Source: Rhinopithecus roxellana | Lineage: Eukaryota; Chordata; Mammalia; Primates; Cercopithecidae | Reading direction: 5' to 3' | NCBI RefSeq assembly: GCF_007565055.1 | Contig: NC_044559.1 | Coordinates: 101,020,759 to 101,084,758, forward strand | Length of the DNA stretch: 64,000 bases | Shown: piece by piece, positions 10,681-22,806 of the stretch | How the letters are laid out: each line of letters starts with the position of its first letter | Position numbering within the stretch: the first letter of the stretch is position 1 | The notes under the pieces: model-generated | Databases searched by the model: none | The model's input: the letters and a program-made list of their open reading frames with translations, nothing else | Told to the model about the DNA's origin: nothing | Program-made: the position numbers and the translations under genes

Positions 10681-11639
10681 CTGGGGTGAAAGGGATTTTC
10701 CTGTAATGATTGGTTCTAGGTCTGTCCTTTGAAAGCACATAATTAGTTATTCCATTCCTTCAGAAATTTGGAGACAAATAGAGTCCCTCAATGTCTGTTG
10801 TCACTCTGATCACTCTTTCTTTTGTGTATGCCTCAGTTGGTCAGTGACCCTTTCAAAGGAGACTGCTTAGAATTTTACCTTCCTTCTTGGGCTCCTCTGC
10901 CTTATGTTTAGATGCTCTGGTCTTATTACAGTTCCCTGGTTCCGTGCAGTTACATGGCTTATCATGTTTCCAGAGCCTAGAGGTGCAAGCTTGCACATGT
11001 ATGTCTCTTGAGGAGAAGGAGTTAAAAACATTAACTTCAACCTGGGGAGTTGTTTTTCTTCTCCTGCTCTTTAACCAGAAAATAAATGTGATTGTAGCTT
11101 TGAAAACTGAAATGCTAGCTTTTAAACAACTGGCAAATAATAGAGTTCAAGATTTCAAGGGGAAAATGGGCTGCCCATAAAACTTCTGTGATCAGAACCC
11201 CTACATTGTCCTTTTAGTTGGTAAATTGAGAATAAGTGGCAATGAGGAGGTAATCACCTTTAACTGCATTTCACTGAGAACTAATGTTCCTGTGACCAGT
11301 AAATAATGTTAACTTAAAAAAAAATTAAGCCAGGCCCCTCCACTTGGACAACTTAAATAGGCAATGATTACAGTCTTGAACTTTTGCCCCCATGGAGTAT
11401 AGCTTGACTGTGAGGAAAGGGGTACATTCATCTGCTCCACCAAAGCATTCTCAATGCCATCCACGACAAGGGTTTTGGGCTGATTTTATTAAGGATTAGG
11501 CAATCCCTCTGCTCTTAGACTTGGCATCTTCTACGGCTGAGAAGTGTCAGATTGACTCCAGGAAGCATCAGCCATTTCCTCTCACTCCAGAGTCAGGTAG
11601 GACTGACTTATTCCCCTGCTGATTATTTTATGCCCCCAT
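10681..11639. other. unassigned sequence
   Basis: No repeat or gene recognised. A 97-codon frame at 10887-11180 shows no domain or signal I can name. Confidence 0.4.
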
Positions 11640-12085
11640 TTCCCATCTTGTTCTGCTCCCCAGATGCAGTCTCTGCTCTTCTCTGTGTCCTGGGAGGCTG
11701 ATCCCTGCAGATACATCTCTTGGTGTGCTGGCTGGTTTCCAGTTGAGTTTGGCCATTGAAAGGGCCTAGTAGGAGACAGGAGGGTGGGAAGAGAGGTCAG
11801 TGTACAACTTCTGAGCCCTCTGTTTCTGTAGTATGTCTCTAGAAGTAGCTGCACTCAATTACTTCAAATTACAGTTTCTGCCAATTAGCCCCTTATCTAT
11901 GGTTCTAGTTTTCAGTAGACTCTAGCAACTGTCTTGGCCCTGGGCCCCAGGGCTGGTAATGGCCCTAGGAGGCTGGTAATAGCCTCCTATTGTTGCTAGT
12001 CTCTGGATGCATCAACCACTCTCACTTTTCCTTAACCTGCCCTCCCCTCTGTCCTTATGTCTTCTTCATTCAAATCACCTGGAAT
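11640..12085. repeat. probable ancient interspersed repeat, unnamed
   Basis: The phrases 'TGGCTGGTTTCCAGTTGAGT', 'AGGTCAGTGTACAACTTC', 'TGGTAATAGCCTCC' and 'TTGTTGCTAGTCTCTGG' fit an old mammalian repeat that I remember without a secure family name. A local near-duplication (GGCTGGTAATGGCCCTAG and GGCTGGTAATAGCCTCCT) lies near 11950-11990. Confidence 0.35.
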
Positions 12086-12230
12086 GAATTCTTTCCTGCA
12101 GGGGCCCTGGCAGTTAAACCTCTGAATGTTTGAATCTCTTGTAAGTCATGTAATGCCATGCCATCAACTCCAGGGAAGCCTTCTTACCTCTTTCAGGCAG
12201 GTGCAGTCCCCAGTTTTAAGAGCAGGGGTG

Positions 12231-12511
12231 AAGCAGCCCTAACCAGGTTGCTCATCAGAATTGCACGGAGAGCTTTGAAAAAGATGCAGATTCTGAGACC
12301 CCACCTATTGAATGACAGTTTTCTAGAGTGAGGTTTTACAATTTTTATTTTTAAAAAGATCTAAGCAAGAAGGGCAAGGTGGTGATAATTGTTCAAGTTA
12401 GATGCTGGGTACGTGGGATTTGTTACACCATTTTCTCTACTTTTGTGTATGTTTGAAATTTTTCACTATAAAAAAGAATCATATTAAGATTCTAAGTTGA
12501 GAACCACTGAT
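12231..12511 (+). mobile_element. hAT-type MITE split by an L1M-like tail
   Basis: 12231-12313 holds 'ATCAGAATTGCACGGAGAGC', 'GATGCAGATTCTGAGACCCC'. 12486-12511 ends 'AGTTGAGAACCACTG', the usual hAT 3' terminus. Between them, at about 12314-12478, is an unrelated tail ending 'TATGTTTGAAATTTTTCAC' then 'TATAAAAAAG', which resembles L1M 3' ends. Confidence 0.5.
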
Positions 12512-12919
12512 TTAAAGTGGAAATTTGATATTTGTTTTGCTTGTCTCATTGTTCTTTTTCTTCATTGGCCTCGGTCAGACCATGGTAGGGTTCCCATATG
12601 TGTAAACAATTGGAACAAGGCAGAGATCCAGCATCTTCTATTGACTGTAGTCTTAGGCACCATAAACCCAGGAACTCTGGTCTTGTCTCATAGGATACCC
12701 TTATAGATTGGGTCGAGCTGATTTGGCCAAATCTACTGGTCTTTTTTGAGTAGTTCCCACTCACATAGACACAATTTGTGACCTTTAGCCAAATTCTGTA
12801 AGTGTAAGGTTGGAAAACCCAAGTCACTGCACTCTGGGATGGCTCTCCTTCCTTTCTTTATGAGAAAGTTCTCAGGAGTCCCACAGTTCTATTTGTACTG
12901 TACCAGAAAGGGACCCAGA
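12512..12919. other. unassigned sequence
   Basis: Nothing recognised. Short frames on both strands at 12497-12827 have no identifiable domain. Confidence 0.35.
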
Positions 12920-13255
12920 ATTCCAAGTAGCAAATTCAGGTTTCTAGTCCCTATTCCTGTGTGATCTTGGGAAGACACTATCCTTTAGAATTTCTTCAGT
13001 TTCATAGCATGTAGTGAAAGCATCATCTCTGACTTTGAACCCAAGTTCTGCCACTTCCTAACCATGTGACTTGGGGCATATTGTTCAACTTCTGTATGCC
13101 CCAGTTTGTTCATCTGTAAAATGGAAATGTTAATAAAAACCACATCATTAAGTAGTTGAGAGTATTAAATGAGCTACTGTATGTAAAGAGAATAACATTG
13201 GGTGTGGTGTATCTTAAGTTCTGGATACGTGCTATCTGATATCATCATTTTTGCT
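12920..13255 (+). repeat. two adjacent MIR SINEs
   Basis: 12920-13010 carries 'CTGTGTGATCTTGGGAAGAC' and a degraded 'TTCTTCAGTTTCAT'. 13015-13255 carries 'AACCATGTGACTTGGGGCAT', 'TTGTTCATCTGTAAAATGG' and 'GAGAGTATTAAATGAG'. The second is the better preserved. Confidence 0.8.
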
Positions 13256-14645
13256 CCTTAAGTTTGTATTTCTAACTCTGGAGGGCTAGGCAGAAGGAAA
13301 CACGGCAGCAGTTGCAGACACAGAGTTTTTCTTTATCATAATATAATTTGAAAACTACTGCTGCAGATATTGAAGAAATGAATGGCTATAAAATTTTTGG
13401 GGAAAAAATCCATTCAAAAAAGCCTGTGTGGTTGACTTTGTAGTTGCTGGTCGTTTTACAGACTTCTGGGCTTCTGCCATCCTGGGTGAAAGGGCTGGCT
13501 GGACCTGAAACTGCTCTTTCCCTGCTCTGGCCTGGGACTGTCAGGAGCAGCTTGAGTTATTAGTTTTGGTATGTGGGAGGCGGTAGTGGAGGAAAGAATG
13601 GAGGAGCATCTAGGATTCTCCTAAATCAAGTGGGAAAAGACAAAAGGCTGAGATGACTTTGGCTAACGTACACCCTTTCTCAGCCAACTTGAGGACACCC
13701 GGCTTCGTTTAGCAAACCTGACCTCATGTTCCTGTCAATTAAAAACTATGCAAATGTGTTTTGAATTTTGTAGGCAAGGGTGTATTATCTCCTAATGCTG
13801 ACTATTAAAATTCCTGATAAAAGCCAATATCTAAAAGTTGGATAGCAAGAGAGAGAAAGAAATTTGGTACTAAATTTAATAACTTAGTACAAAAATACAT
13901 ACATTAATACATAATTGTACTAAAGAACAAGTGCTTAAGTCCTCTCTTGGCTGGGAGGAAAAGATTAACCTCCCCTTTACATACAAGCTCACCTAATCTA
14001 CTAAACTAAAAAATATATACATTTTGTTTGTTTGTTTTTTATTGTGGAATCTGGACTTCACAGGAGTGAGATGCTAAGTGACATAAACTGCTTCACTCTT
14101 AAGCCAGGATCTAGCAAATGGTTGAAAGCTAGCCCATCTGTAAAGAAGTATGTCTTCACTCTGAAATACTGGTCACTCACTCTGGCATATTCTGTTATTT
14201 CCTCCAACCCCTGGTGGCATGTATTTAAAAGTCACTGGCTGAGAAAAGTCGGATTCCATTGCTAATTTTGATCTGAGAATGGCAAAGGCAGACATCATCA
14301 TAGTGCAGGACTCAGTTAGAACCTACCATTCACCCTGTTGTTCTGAAGACTGTCAAGGAGTCACATGGGCTGGCTGCCTGCCTCCTGATGGTATGCTCCA
14401 GTACTTGTCTGGGCTTTACCCCTTTTTTGTGGGGGGAATCGCGCTTCCCTGGAAGCTCTTTTCTTTCTGCTCCCTCCTCTAACATGTGTCCTGAACAAGA
14501 TCTATGTGACAATGCCTTGCAGGTCACAGTGGATGGTTTCATGGCAAGCAACTGATGGAAGCTGAGCAGTCAGTGTCTTACCCCTCACATTGGTTCAGCA
14601 CTGGGTAAGAGACCCCAGCTAGTTAATGTACAATCTTTCCTTGGG
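13256..14645. other. unassigned low-copy sequence
   Basis: No recognised gene or repeat. Includes an AT-rich patch at about 13860-13930 with repeated TACTAAA/ATACAT words. Open frames around 14032-14551 lack domains. Confidence 0.4.
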
Positions 14646-15060
14646 ATTAATTCCTGCCCCCAACCCTTAATTATGAAAATTTTCAAACGTATCACAAAGT
14701 TGAAAGAACTGTATCGTGAACACCCGCCACCCAAACTCTACCAGTAGCCATTAACATTTTATTACATTTGCTTTATCTCATATCTATCCATCTCACCAGC
14801 TATTAATTCAATTTCTTTTTGTTGCATTTAAAAGTGGATTGCAAATATTAGTACACATCTCCATAAATATTTCAGCTTGTGTTCATTAAGTAGGATTCAG
14901 TATTTGTTTACAGTGGGCTTTCTTTTGCTACAAAAATTACATACAATGAAATGCACATATCTTAAGGGTATATTTGCGGAGTTTTGGCAGTTGTACACAC
15001 TCAGGATTTATTTTCATCAGAAGTGGGGACAGAGTCCCTTTCCCACCAGGAATGTGAGGC
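14646..15060. repeat. L1M-type 3' UTR sequence
   Basis: 'AATTATGAAAATTTTCAAAC', 'AAGTTGAAAGAACTGTATCG', 'CCATTAACATTTTATTACAT' and 'TACATACAATGAAATGCACA' belong to a widespread old L1 3'-UTR segment. I cannot give subfamily or strand with confidence. Confidence 0.6.
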
Positions 15061-16705
15061 TCAAAAATGTGAGCCTAGAGTGGGGGACAGCTATGACTCC
15101 AGCCTTCAGATACTGAAAGCCAGCTAGGGATAAGAAAGCTGACATACCAATGTGGAGGCAGAGCTGAGAGATAAAAATAATTTTGAAAGTATTGCAGTCA
15201 TCTTGGCCTTTTTTTTTTTTTTTCAGTTTGTTATATGCGCCTGTACATTCCCATATTTGCTGAAATGATACGGAGTTTTTTTTTTTTTTTCACTTGCACC
15301 CAGAATCCTAATACATAAACTGTCCCCTTTAATGCTAATTCATGCATTACATGTCTATTGCAGATATGGTGTCTATTTTAGGTATCTACCAAGTGGAGAG
15401 GGCTTACGAAAGTCTAATATTCCTTTCAAATCTAGGAGACTACGGATCTGATAAGATGAAAGCATTGGCCTTACCTAGGTCCTAGCTACAGATCCATCAT
15501 ATATATGAAATAAACAATTTTGCACAGATATTAGCAACTTTATTCAAAGCATAATCTCTGACTTAAATAAAAACAAAAGCAAAAATATGACAGAATAACC
15601 TCAATATTAAAAGTATAGCTATTAATATTAGAAGCAGGACCCTAATGGACTTGTTAATTATTATTTCCAACTTTGAACATTATCCAGTTTTTGTGACTTT
15701 AGTTAAATAATTACAGAAACAGAGGCAGCGTGTTTTCACTGTTAGAGGTGAAATAGGTTGCAAAATGCCAAAGTGGATCCAATGTGGAAAATGTTGAATC
15801 CATGTGTGAGAGAAGGGGAAAGAGGAAAGCTTTCAATTATTTGAGGGGGAGTAAAGGAAGTCTTTATTGCCCAAGAGAAATTTCTACTGTTAGATTTTGG
15901 TTCTTGCTTATGATACTATTTATCAGTTGTGTTATTTTGGTATTGTATGGCCAATACTGATTTCCTTTTCTCTCTTTGTCTCAAACCAAAATAAAAGTCT
16001 CCTTTGGTGATTTCTATAAAAGTCAGAATAGAGGTTATTTTGGGGGCAAAGGAAAGGCTTGTGATTAGAATGGGCTCATGGAGGGGTCCCAGAGTGGCTG
16101 TCCAAGTTCTGTTTCTTGACCTAATGGTGATTACAAGAGTGTTCACCTTATTTTTGCTGGGGTTCTATTTTTGTATTTTATATTATACAATACAAATCTT
16201 AAAATCTGGAGCAAATATGTAAAGATTGTTAAAATTTGATAAAGCTATAGGGTGAGTACATTATTAATGTATTTTTCTGTATCTTCGGAACATGTTACAA
16301 TATAACATTTGAATTAAAAAATTCTTCCATAATCTCTAGCTTCCCTATAAAAAATGGGCATTTTATATAGGCTCTCATTCTGAGATCTGTCCACACTGGC
16401 AGTAAATGACAGTCATCTCAAAATTGTCACTCTCATCCTTTTCTTTTGCACTTTCCCTTCAAATTAGTTCCTCAATCTCCGAATCTTCCCAGTTCGTCAA
16501 CTTTTTTGCATGAGTCTTAGCCTGGTTCATTTTTTTTGTTTTTTGTAGGACATTTGAACTGTACTGTACATTTGAACAACAAATCTTGACTGACCAGATC
16601 TACTCATTGCCGAAGTGAATGAGGCAACTAATGTAATTATTTGGGTAATTTATGTTAAAGCTTTCCAGTTCAGATAATTCAAATGTAAGCACAGAAAAGA
16701 GTGTA
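15061..16705. other. unassigned sequence
   Basis: No repeat or gene recognised. T-runs at 15209-15223 and 15276-15290 bracket a 52-bp spacer. Overlapping frames on both strands at 15916-16222 have no recognisable product. Confidence 0.35.
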
Positions 16706-16830
16706 GGCTGGGTGCAGTGACTCACACCTGTAATGTCAGCACTTTGGAAGGCTGACATGGAAGGATTGCTTGAGCTCAAGACCAGCCTGGGCAACATAGC
16801 AAGACCCCCGTCTCTATTTAAAAAAGTGTT
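16706..16830 (+). mobile_element. Alu-like left monomer (FLAM-type)
   Basis: Starts GGCTGGGTGCAGTGACTCAC, continues 'CTGTAATGTCAGCACTTTGG' and ends 'GCAAGACCCCCGTCTCTATT' with a short A-rich tail. Only one monomer is present, so it is a free left monomer or a truncated AluJ. Confidence 0.8.
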
Positions 16831-16939
16831 TTTAAAGACTGTAGTGGAGATTGTCTGTGTGACCTAATTATTGCCTAATTCCTCATTTCGTTTGGATTTT
16901 GAGTTTCTTGGTATTATGTATAAGAAGGTAATTTGTGAC

Positions 16940-17135
16940 AACAATAGCTAATAATGTTTAAGTGCTTGCTGTGTGCTAAGCACTGTGCAAAGCACTTTCC
17001 AAACATCACTTCATTCAGTCGTTCCATAAGTCTGCAAGATAAGTACTATTATTGTCCCAAATTCAAAGATAAGAATCCTGAGGCTTCTCAGGATGATTTT
17101 TTCAAGTCACACAGTTACCGTGTGAACTGAATTGT
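16940..17135 (-). repeat. MIR SINE (MIRb-like)
   Basis: Antisense MIR: 'TGTGTGCTAAGCACTGTGCA', 'CAAGATAAGTACTATTATTG', 'GAATCCTGAGGC' and 'CAAGTCACACAGTTACCGTG'. Confidence 0.85.
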
Positions 17136-19741
17136 AAAAGGCCTGTACCTGGTTTAATGCTCTGAGGTCATTGTCTTGAGATTCTTAATAATTTTTGAAC
17201 AAGGAGCCCTGTATTTTCATTTTACACTGAGCTCAGCAAGTTATGCCCTGTGAGGTAGAAAAGGGCCAGAAACTCCAGAGGTGTGCCGCTAACCCCTATT
17301 CCTTTCTGCTGCTTTATTCTTCTCCAAATAAAGTTAGGAGAGGGAAAAAAAAAACAAAAAAACAAAACAACCAAGACAGACAAAAACACCCCAAACAAAT
17401 AACTGAATAACAACAAAAAACTAGAAACAGGTGACCAGTTGATATGGCATATGCATGTAAGTAAAGACAGCAAGAAACCTATCTGCAAAAAATAATTCAA
17501 AAGTGTGTGTTTTGTGCTTAGATGAACATTTCCTGGATATTGTGCTTGGTAAATGAAATTAATATCTGAGACTTCTTCTCCTTTAAGAAATGAACCTATT
17601 CCCCTGACATAAAGTTTATTTTTTCTTTATGTTAAGAAAACATATATAGTTTAGGCAAGAGTTATCTTTTCTGAAACCAACCGTTTTTGAACAAGAGCAC
17701 AATCTGTGGATTTGCTTGTTGTTTTTTGCAACTGGGAATAGCTTCTCACTGCCTGGCGTTTAGACGTATAAATTCATCCACACTTGCCCCAAACAAAGTT
17801 ACGTGCAGGAAACAGCAGGAAAACAATGGCTACAGAATGAGGAAGGCTGAGTTGTGAGCAAATTCGTGCGTGGGAGATGTAGGGAGGAGTTTGGTCACTT
17901 CTTTTGCCTGTGATCCCTTTATTTCCCACTTTTTCTAATTTGAATCTTGATGCTCGTTTTTTCTGTGACAGCTTTGGGAGCTCCATTTTCCATCCTTCTG
18001 CAATCTTTGCCCTGTTTTGCGTGTGGTGCCCGCCTGTGCTTGTTTCCTTGTTCAAGTTGCTCAATTTGAGCTGCTCATTCATGGCTTGTCTGATGTGGCC
18101 TCAAGTGTCTTCATGGCTTGGCAGTGAGAAAAAGCTTGGCTCTCACTCTTCCCTGGTGTGACTTGTTCTGTGGAGGGTGAGGGTTAGGGCTGGTGGCAGC
18201 AAAAAAGCAGAAACTGGTGCAGAGGTTCCAGTTCCTATTCAAGACTCATTGAGGCATTCACCACTTGCCTCTGGAGAGCTTTGGGACTTAGATGCTTTGA
18301 AAGTTTAACATATTTTAGCTTCGATGTGACTTCTTCATCAGAAAGTCAAATCCCAGGAGAAAGAGCTTTTCTTGCCATGCAGGGGCTTGGCTACAGCTCA
18401 CCGGTGGTTACCGACATGCCCTCTCTGGCCCCACCCAGCTCAACAATGCCCATCATTGTTTCCAAAAGGGCTTTCCCTGTGTCTGGTGCAGACCTGTATA
18501 GGCAGCTCCACAGCAGCATCCAGCTGACGCCATGGCCTCCTCAGAGCTGGAGCATGCCTCCCAACCGCCGGCATCCCAAACTGGAGGATTGTCATGAATA
18601 ATGTGACGAGGAATTTTTTCCTGATTCTGGATTGAGGATGGATTACCAGCACAGAAACTGAATTTCTGGGAAGTTATGATTCCCAAAGGTCTATCTATGA
18701 ATTTAGCTTAGATCTTTCTATGCCAAGAACAGTGTTTCTCCATTGCTGCATCACATTACCCATGCTATGAAACAAATTTAGAGTAGAAGGAAGTTAATTA
18801 AGAAAGCTGAGTGTTGATTTCATGGTGAAGATGGAAATACTATTATTATCAGTGACTCTAGGATGTGGATCTAAATTGTCAGCCTCTCCAGTGATGGCCG
18901 GGCATGGTCAGAACAGAGAGGAAAGGCTATTTCTGTATCAGGAATCAAGGAAATTGATGGGAAAGAAAAATGCTGACCGCCCCCTAGGAAAATTAACCAT
19001 CCCCAGAATAATGATCGCACATTTTATGGTTAACTGGAGAACAGATCGTGTTCTCTAGAATCTTACACTGACCGAAGTTGAAAGAATCTTGGAGAGAATT
19101 CCTTGTTTCTCAAAGTGGAGTACACAGCAGTTTCTTGGTGTCTTTGGAGCTACATATTAAGTTATTGCACATCTATCTCCTGGAGCAACGATTCTATTTG
19201 ATAAAAATGAAAAAACAAAACTCATGTTACTATATTAGAAACACCAACATCCTATGGAGAAGAAGGCAGCTTTGGTCTGAATCTGAGAGGAGGAAAAACT
19301 GCATGCCAGCAAGGGGTCTCTTTGGATCAATATATCCCAGGGTCCTAACTTTAGGAATCAGTTTTTATTCTCTTGTGTCTTTGGGCTATTTCTGTAAAAA
19401 GTTTGACAAGCACTGGTCATGTTAGTAGACAAGTAGAAATGAAGATATTAAATTATTCTCCTCTGGTCACAGAAGGACTGGGCAGGCCCAAGGTCCCTTA
19501 AATCCTTCCTACTGCCACTTTCACTGTTCTATAAATATATTCTTTGCTATGGAAAGGTTTGTAAAATGTAAGTATATCTTCCTGACTTAGGAAGATTTAT
19601 TGGTAACATTTTTTAAATAATAAAGATATTCAGTGTTTGTGAAATACTGAATTAGAAAAAACATAGAATAGAAATTTATCCAACCTATTTGGTAGAATAA
19701 CTCACTGGAATAAACGTACTGAAAAACTTGGAGTTTGTACA
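17136..19741. other. low-copy sequence with an A-rich tract
   Basis: An A-rich stretch (A with occasional C) occupies about 17345-17425. The remainder holds no repeat I recognise. The 17.9-18.6 kb part is GC-richer than its surroundings and has overlapping open frames on both strands (longest 18281-18601, 106 codons) without recognisable domains. Confidence 0.4.
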
Positions 19742-20305
19742 TCTTTAAAAAAATTTTAAATAAATGGATGGGGTACAAGTTTAATTTTATTACATTGATA
19801 GATTTTGTAGTGGTGAAGTCAGGGCTTTTAGGGTATCCATCACCAAATAATGCACATTGTGCCCATTAAGTAATTTCTCACCACCCACATCCCTTTCACT
19901 CTCTCACCCTTATGAGTCTCCAGTGTCTGTCATTCCTCACTCTGTGTCCACGTGGACACATATTTATAAGTGAGAACAGGCCGTATTTGTCTTTCTGTTT
20001 CTGAGTTGTTTCACTCAAGATAATGGCCTCCAGCTCCATTCATCCTGCTGCAAAAGAGTGATTTCCTTCTTTTTAATTGCTGCGTAGTATTTCATTGTAT
20101 ATATGTACCACATTTTCCTCATCCAATCATCTGTTGGTGGATGGACACTTAGATTGATTCCATATCTTTGCTATTGTGAATAGTGCTGCAATAAATATGT
20201 GGGTGTAGGTATCTTTTTTAATATTCCTTTGGGTAGATACCCAGTAGTGGGATTGCTGGATCAAATGGTAGCTCTATTTTTAGTTCTTCGAGAAACTGTA
20301 CTCTT
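19742..20305 (-). mobile_element. L1 3' end, primate type, truncated
   Basis: Antisense L1: 'GGATGGGGTACAAGTTTAAT' and 'CAGTGTCTGTCATTCCTCAC' (3' UTR), then 'AAGTGAGAACAGGCCGTA', 'CTCCAGCTCCATTCATCCTG', 'GTATTTCATTGTATATATG', 'TAGTGCTGCAATAAATATG' and 'CCCAGTAGTGGGATTGCTGG' (distal ORF2). Clear L1P-type sequence inserted beside an older L1. Confidence 0.9.
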
Positions 20306-20309
20306 TGAC

Positions 20310-20530
20310 AAGGAAATTCTACTTCTATAGATTTTTTTCCCCAAGGAAAGAAACATGAAAGTTTGTGGCTATAAAGATGTTCATTTCAAGATTGTTGAAA
20401 ATAGTGAAAACCTGGAAACAATTTAAATGTCTAATATTTGGGATATGGTTTAAGTAAGTTATAATACATCTTTACCATAGAACACCATTGTAGCCTCACA
20501 CTCCATTTAAATGATGCTGTGAAGGTTAAA
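20310..20530 (+). repeat. L1M/HAL1-like distal fragment
   Basis: 'AGGAAATTCTACTTCTATAG', 'AAGATGTTCATTTCAAGATT', 'GAAAACCTGGAAACAATTTA' and 'AAATGATGCTGTGAAGG' are the sense-strand end of an old L1. It is opposite in strand to the younger L1 beside it. Confidence 0.65.
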
Positions 20531-20785
20531 AGAGTACGGATTCTAAAACTTGATTTCTTGGGTTTGCAGCCTGATTGTGAACTTACTACCTGTTAGATGT
20601 TGGTAAAGTTTCTTAAATTCTCGGTGCCTCAGTTTCTTTTTTCCTTTTTAAATGTATACCTTGCTGTTCATGTATAACTCAGTGTCTCAGCTTCTTCATG
20701 AAGATAATGATGTAGCATTACACCTTCCTCACAGGGAACTTACCAGGTACTCATCAAACATTAGCTATTGGTAGATAAGCAGTTA
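20530..20785 (+). repeat. MIR SINE
   Basis: 'GTGAACTTACTACCTG', 'CTCGGTGCCTCAGTTTCTTT' and later 'CAGCTTCTTCATGAAGATAA', 'CACCTTCCTCACAGGG' follow the MIR order, with a roughly 60-bp insertion in the middle. Confidence 0.65.
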
Positions 20786-20899
20786 CCAAGCAGGAAAGTC
20801 ATGTATTACTTCTTATTAAATAGAAATCACAGGTTAACAAAAGTCTGTACAATATGACAACGTATTGTATTTTAAAAGATCCTTTTGAAAGATCTAGGC

Positions 20900-21149
20900 C
20901 AGTAATTCCCAAACTGTGTGCCAAGACATCCTGGGGCACTGTGGTGAATTCACAGCAATGCCCATCCCAGTATATTGTAAAATTTCTAGGGAAACACAGT
21001 GACACCTTTGGACACTGTGAACTACATACTACCATTAAGGTGTTTGGACTAAACTACATAATAAACATAATTTATTTTGGTCTAAAATGCTAGACAAATT
21101 CACTGAAACACTGAGAGTGCCATGAACCGAGAAAGCTTGAGAACCTCTA
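20900..21149 (+). mobile_element. hAT DNA transposon copy with 8-bp target duplication
   Basis: Starts CAGTAATTCCCAAACTG and ends AGCTTGAGAACCTCTA, an imperfect terminal inverted repeat of hAT type. The flanks are ATCTAGGC (20892-20899) and ATCTAGCT (21150-21157), a 6/8 match at the hAT target length. The interior has 'CTGGGGCACTGTGG' and 'GGGAAACACAGTGACACC'. No transposase frame, so non-autonomous, about 250 bp (MER33/MER45 group is a guess). Confidence 0.75.
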
Positions 21150-21212
21150 ATCTAGCTTGTGGACATATACAAGGTGTTAATGTTACTGAGAGGTGGGGTA
21201 TACATGCTTCAC

Positions 21213-21231
21213 ATTTTTTTTTTTTTTTTTT
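21213..21231. repeat. poly(T) tract
   Basis: An uninterrupted T-run with no recognisable retroposon body next to it. Confidence 0.8.
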
Positions 21232-21299
21232 GCTTCTGATTTATCTAGACTTTCTAATTTCCTGCAGTGAACATTTATTGTTTTAATTAAAACAATTTC

Positions 21300-21875
21300 T
21301 TCCTGAATCTGTGCAACAACCATTTATTAAGCACTATTTGGTGTCAGTCTCTGGGCTGGACACAGGAAGGCGAAGATGCCACACCCTCAAGGAGCACATA
21401 CTTGAGGGTGAGTCGGGAATGTAAACAAATAATTGCTGTTCAGTAGAACAGGCTCTGAGACAGTGGTGCTAATTGGAGTGGGAGCACTGAGCTCTGCTTT
21501 GGGAGATTAGTGCAAAGTTAGGGACATCTCGTGGGATAAACGGGACTTCCAACTGGAAATGGAGAAGGGGTAGAAGAATGTTCCTCCTTGTGGCTTGTGG
21601 GTGGAGACTTGGATACATTTGGTGGGGGGTTTAAAAGACTGGAAAGGCAGGCAAGGTGAGAATGGGAAGGCTTTGGTGGGGCATGCCTTGGACTGGGCGG
21701 TTAACTTGTAAAGGACAGGAAAACACTGACAGGTTTTAAGCAGGGGAGTGTTATAAATGTTGTGTTGTGGAAGGATCACTCTGGCAGCACTGTGGAGACA
21801 GCACAGGGAGGCTGAGAGAGAGCTGGACAGGGAAGGGGACCAGCCAGGAGGATTTTGTAATAGCCCAGGAAAGAG
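21300..21875 (-). repeat. L2 LINE, 3' portion
   Basis: Antisense L2 tail 'CCATTTATTAAGCACTATTT', 'GGAGCACATACTTGAGGGTG', then upstream body 'TAAGCAGGGGAGTGTTATAA', 'GGATCACTCTGGCAGCACTG', 'GAGACCAGCCAGGAGG'-like text and 'AATAGCCCAGGAAAGAGGTC'. Near-continuous over 570 bp. Confidence 0.8.
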
Positions 21876-21999
21876 GTCATGAAGCCCCAGTTGGCTAACA
21901 ACAGGTTATGCAATGGGCCCCTGTGGACTAAATCAGCAAAAGCAAATGATCCAGATGTAGAACGTCGTTCATCTCAAAATATATTGGTATCTTTAAAAG

Positions 22000-22200
22000 T
22001 AAAAACTTTCTTGTCTGGTGACAAAGATAATACATGTTCAATACAGAAAGTTGGAAACTATGGAAATGTACAAAGAAGAAAATGAAAGCATCTATAATCC
22101 CATGAACTGGAGATATATATGTATGTACATGTACTGTACATGAGAGGTAAAAATTAAATATTATATTTATATTTAAATGCTGATTTATAAATCTCATATA
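22000..22200 (-). repeat. L1M/HAL1 3' UTR fragment
   Basis: 'GATAATACATGTTCAATACA', 'AGTTGGAAACTATGGAAATG', 'ACAAAGAAGAAAATGAAAGC' and 'TCTATAATCCCATGAACTGG' are the antisense end of an old L1. The same segment recurs at 35100-35290. Confidence 0.65.
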
Positions 22201-22261
22201 TACATAGTTTATTTAAAATATGTGTATATGGTAAAATAAAATCTAACTTAGAGAAGGATAG

Positions 22262-22512
22262 AAAATAAAAAATAAATATTGAATGTTTACCACATGCTAG
22301 GCACAAAATATAAGAACTTACATCTATTTGGCTATTTAATTCTCACAGCAACCTTGTGAGAAAGGTCTGCTTGTATTCTGTCATTTTACCCATAAGCAAA
22401 TTGAAGTACAGAAAGATCAATGTGACTTACCCAGGGTTTGGTAACTCAAGTGTCAGAGCTGGGATTTGAAATGAAATTAAGCTGTTTTTCCTCCAGGGCC
22501 TGTACCATGAAA
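22262..22512 (-). repeat. MIR SINE
   Basis: Antisense MIR: 'ACCACATGCTAGGCACAAAA', 'TAATTCTCACAGCAACCTTG', 'TCATTTTACCCATAAGCAAA', 'AGTGTCAGAGCTGGGATTTG'. Nearly complete. Confidence 0.85.
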
Positions 22513-22598
22513 TCATTATGGGGCAATTTTGAATGATATATTTAAACTAATGTTGTTTGATTCATTGACTTTACACAGTGACTCCTGATACTCCACTA

Positions 22599-22806
22599 CA
22601 GCATTGTCCAACTGAACTTTCTGCAGTGATGGTGATGGACAGATTCAATATCTGGTCAATCTAGTACAGTAGCCACTAGCCACATGTAGCTAGCTATTGA
22701 ACACTACAAATGCTGCTACTCTGAACAAGGGACTACATTTTAAATTTTAGTTAATTTAAACTTAAATGGCCAACTGCAGCTAGTGGCCACCCATGGGACA
22801 GCACAG
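22599..22806 (+). mobile_element. hAT-type MITE
   Basis: Starts CAGCATTGTCCAACTGAACT and ends GGGACAGCACAG, inverted at the CTGTGCTGTCC terminus. The interior holds 'GTAGCCACTAGCCACATGTA' and its inverted partner 'GCTAGTGGCCACCCATGG', as in a common non-autonomous hAT family whose name I am not sure of. No matching 8-bp flank is visible. Confidence 0.65.

Noticed and set aside
14208..14226. CTCF-like reverse-strand match (CCACCAGGGGTTGG)
   Set aside because: Two mismatches at the conserved GC positions.
18281..18601. 106-codon frame in a non-repetitive GC-richer segment
   Set aside because: The minus strand is equally open and no domain is visible. It would need conservation data to revive.
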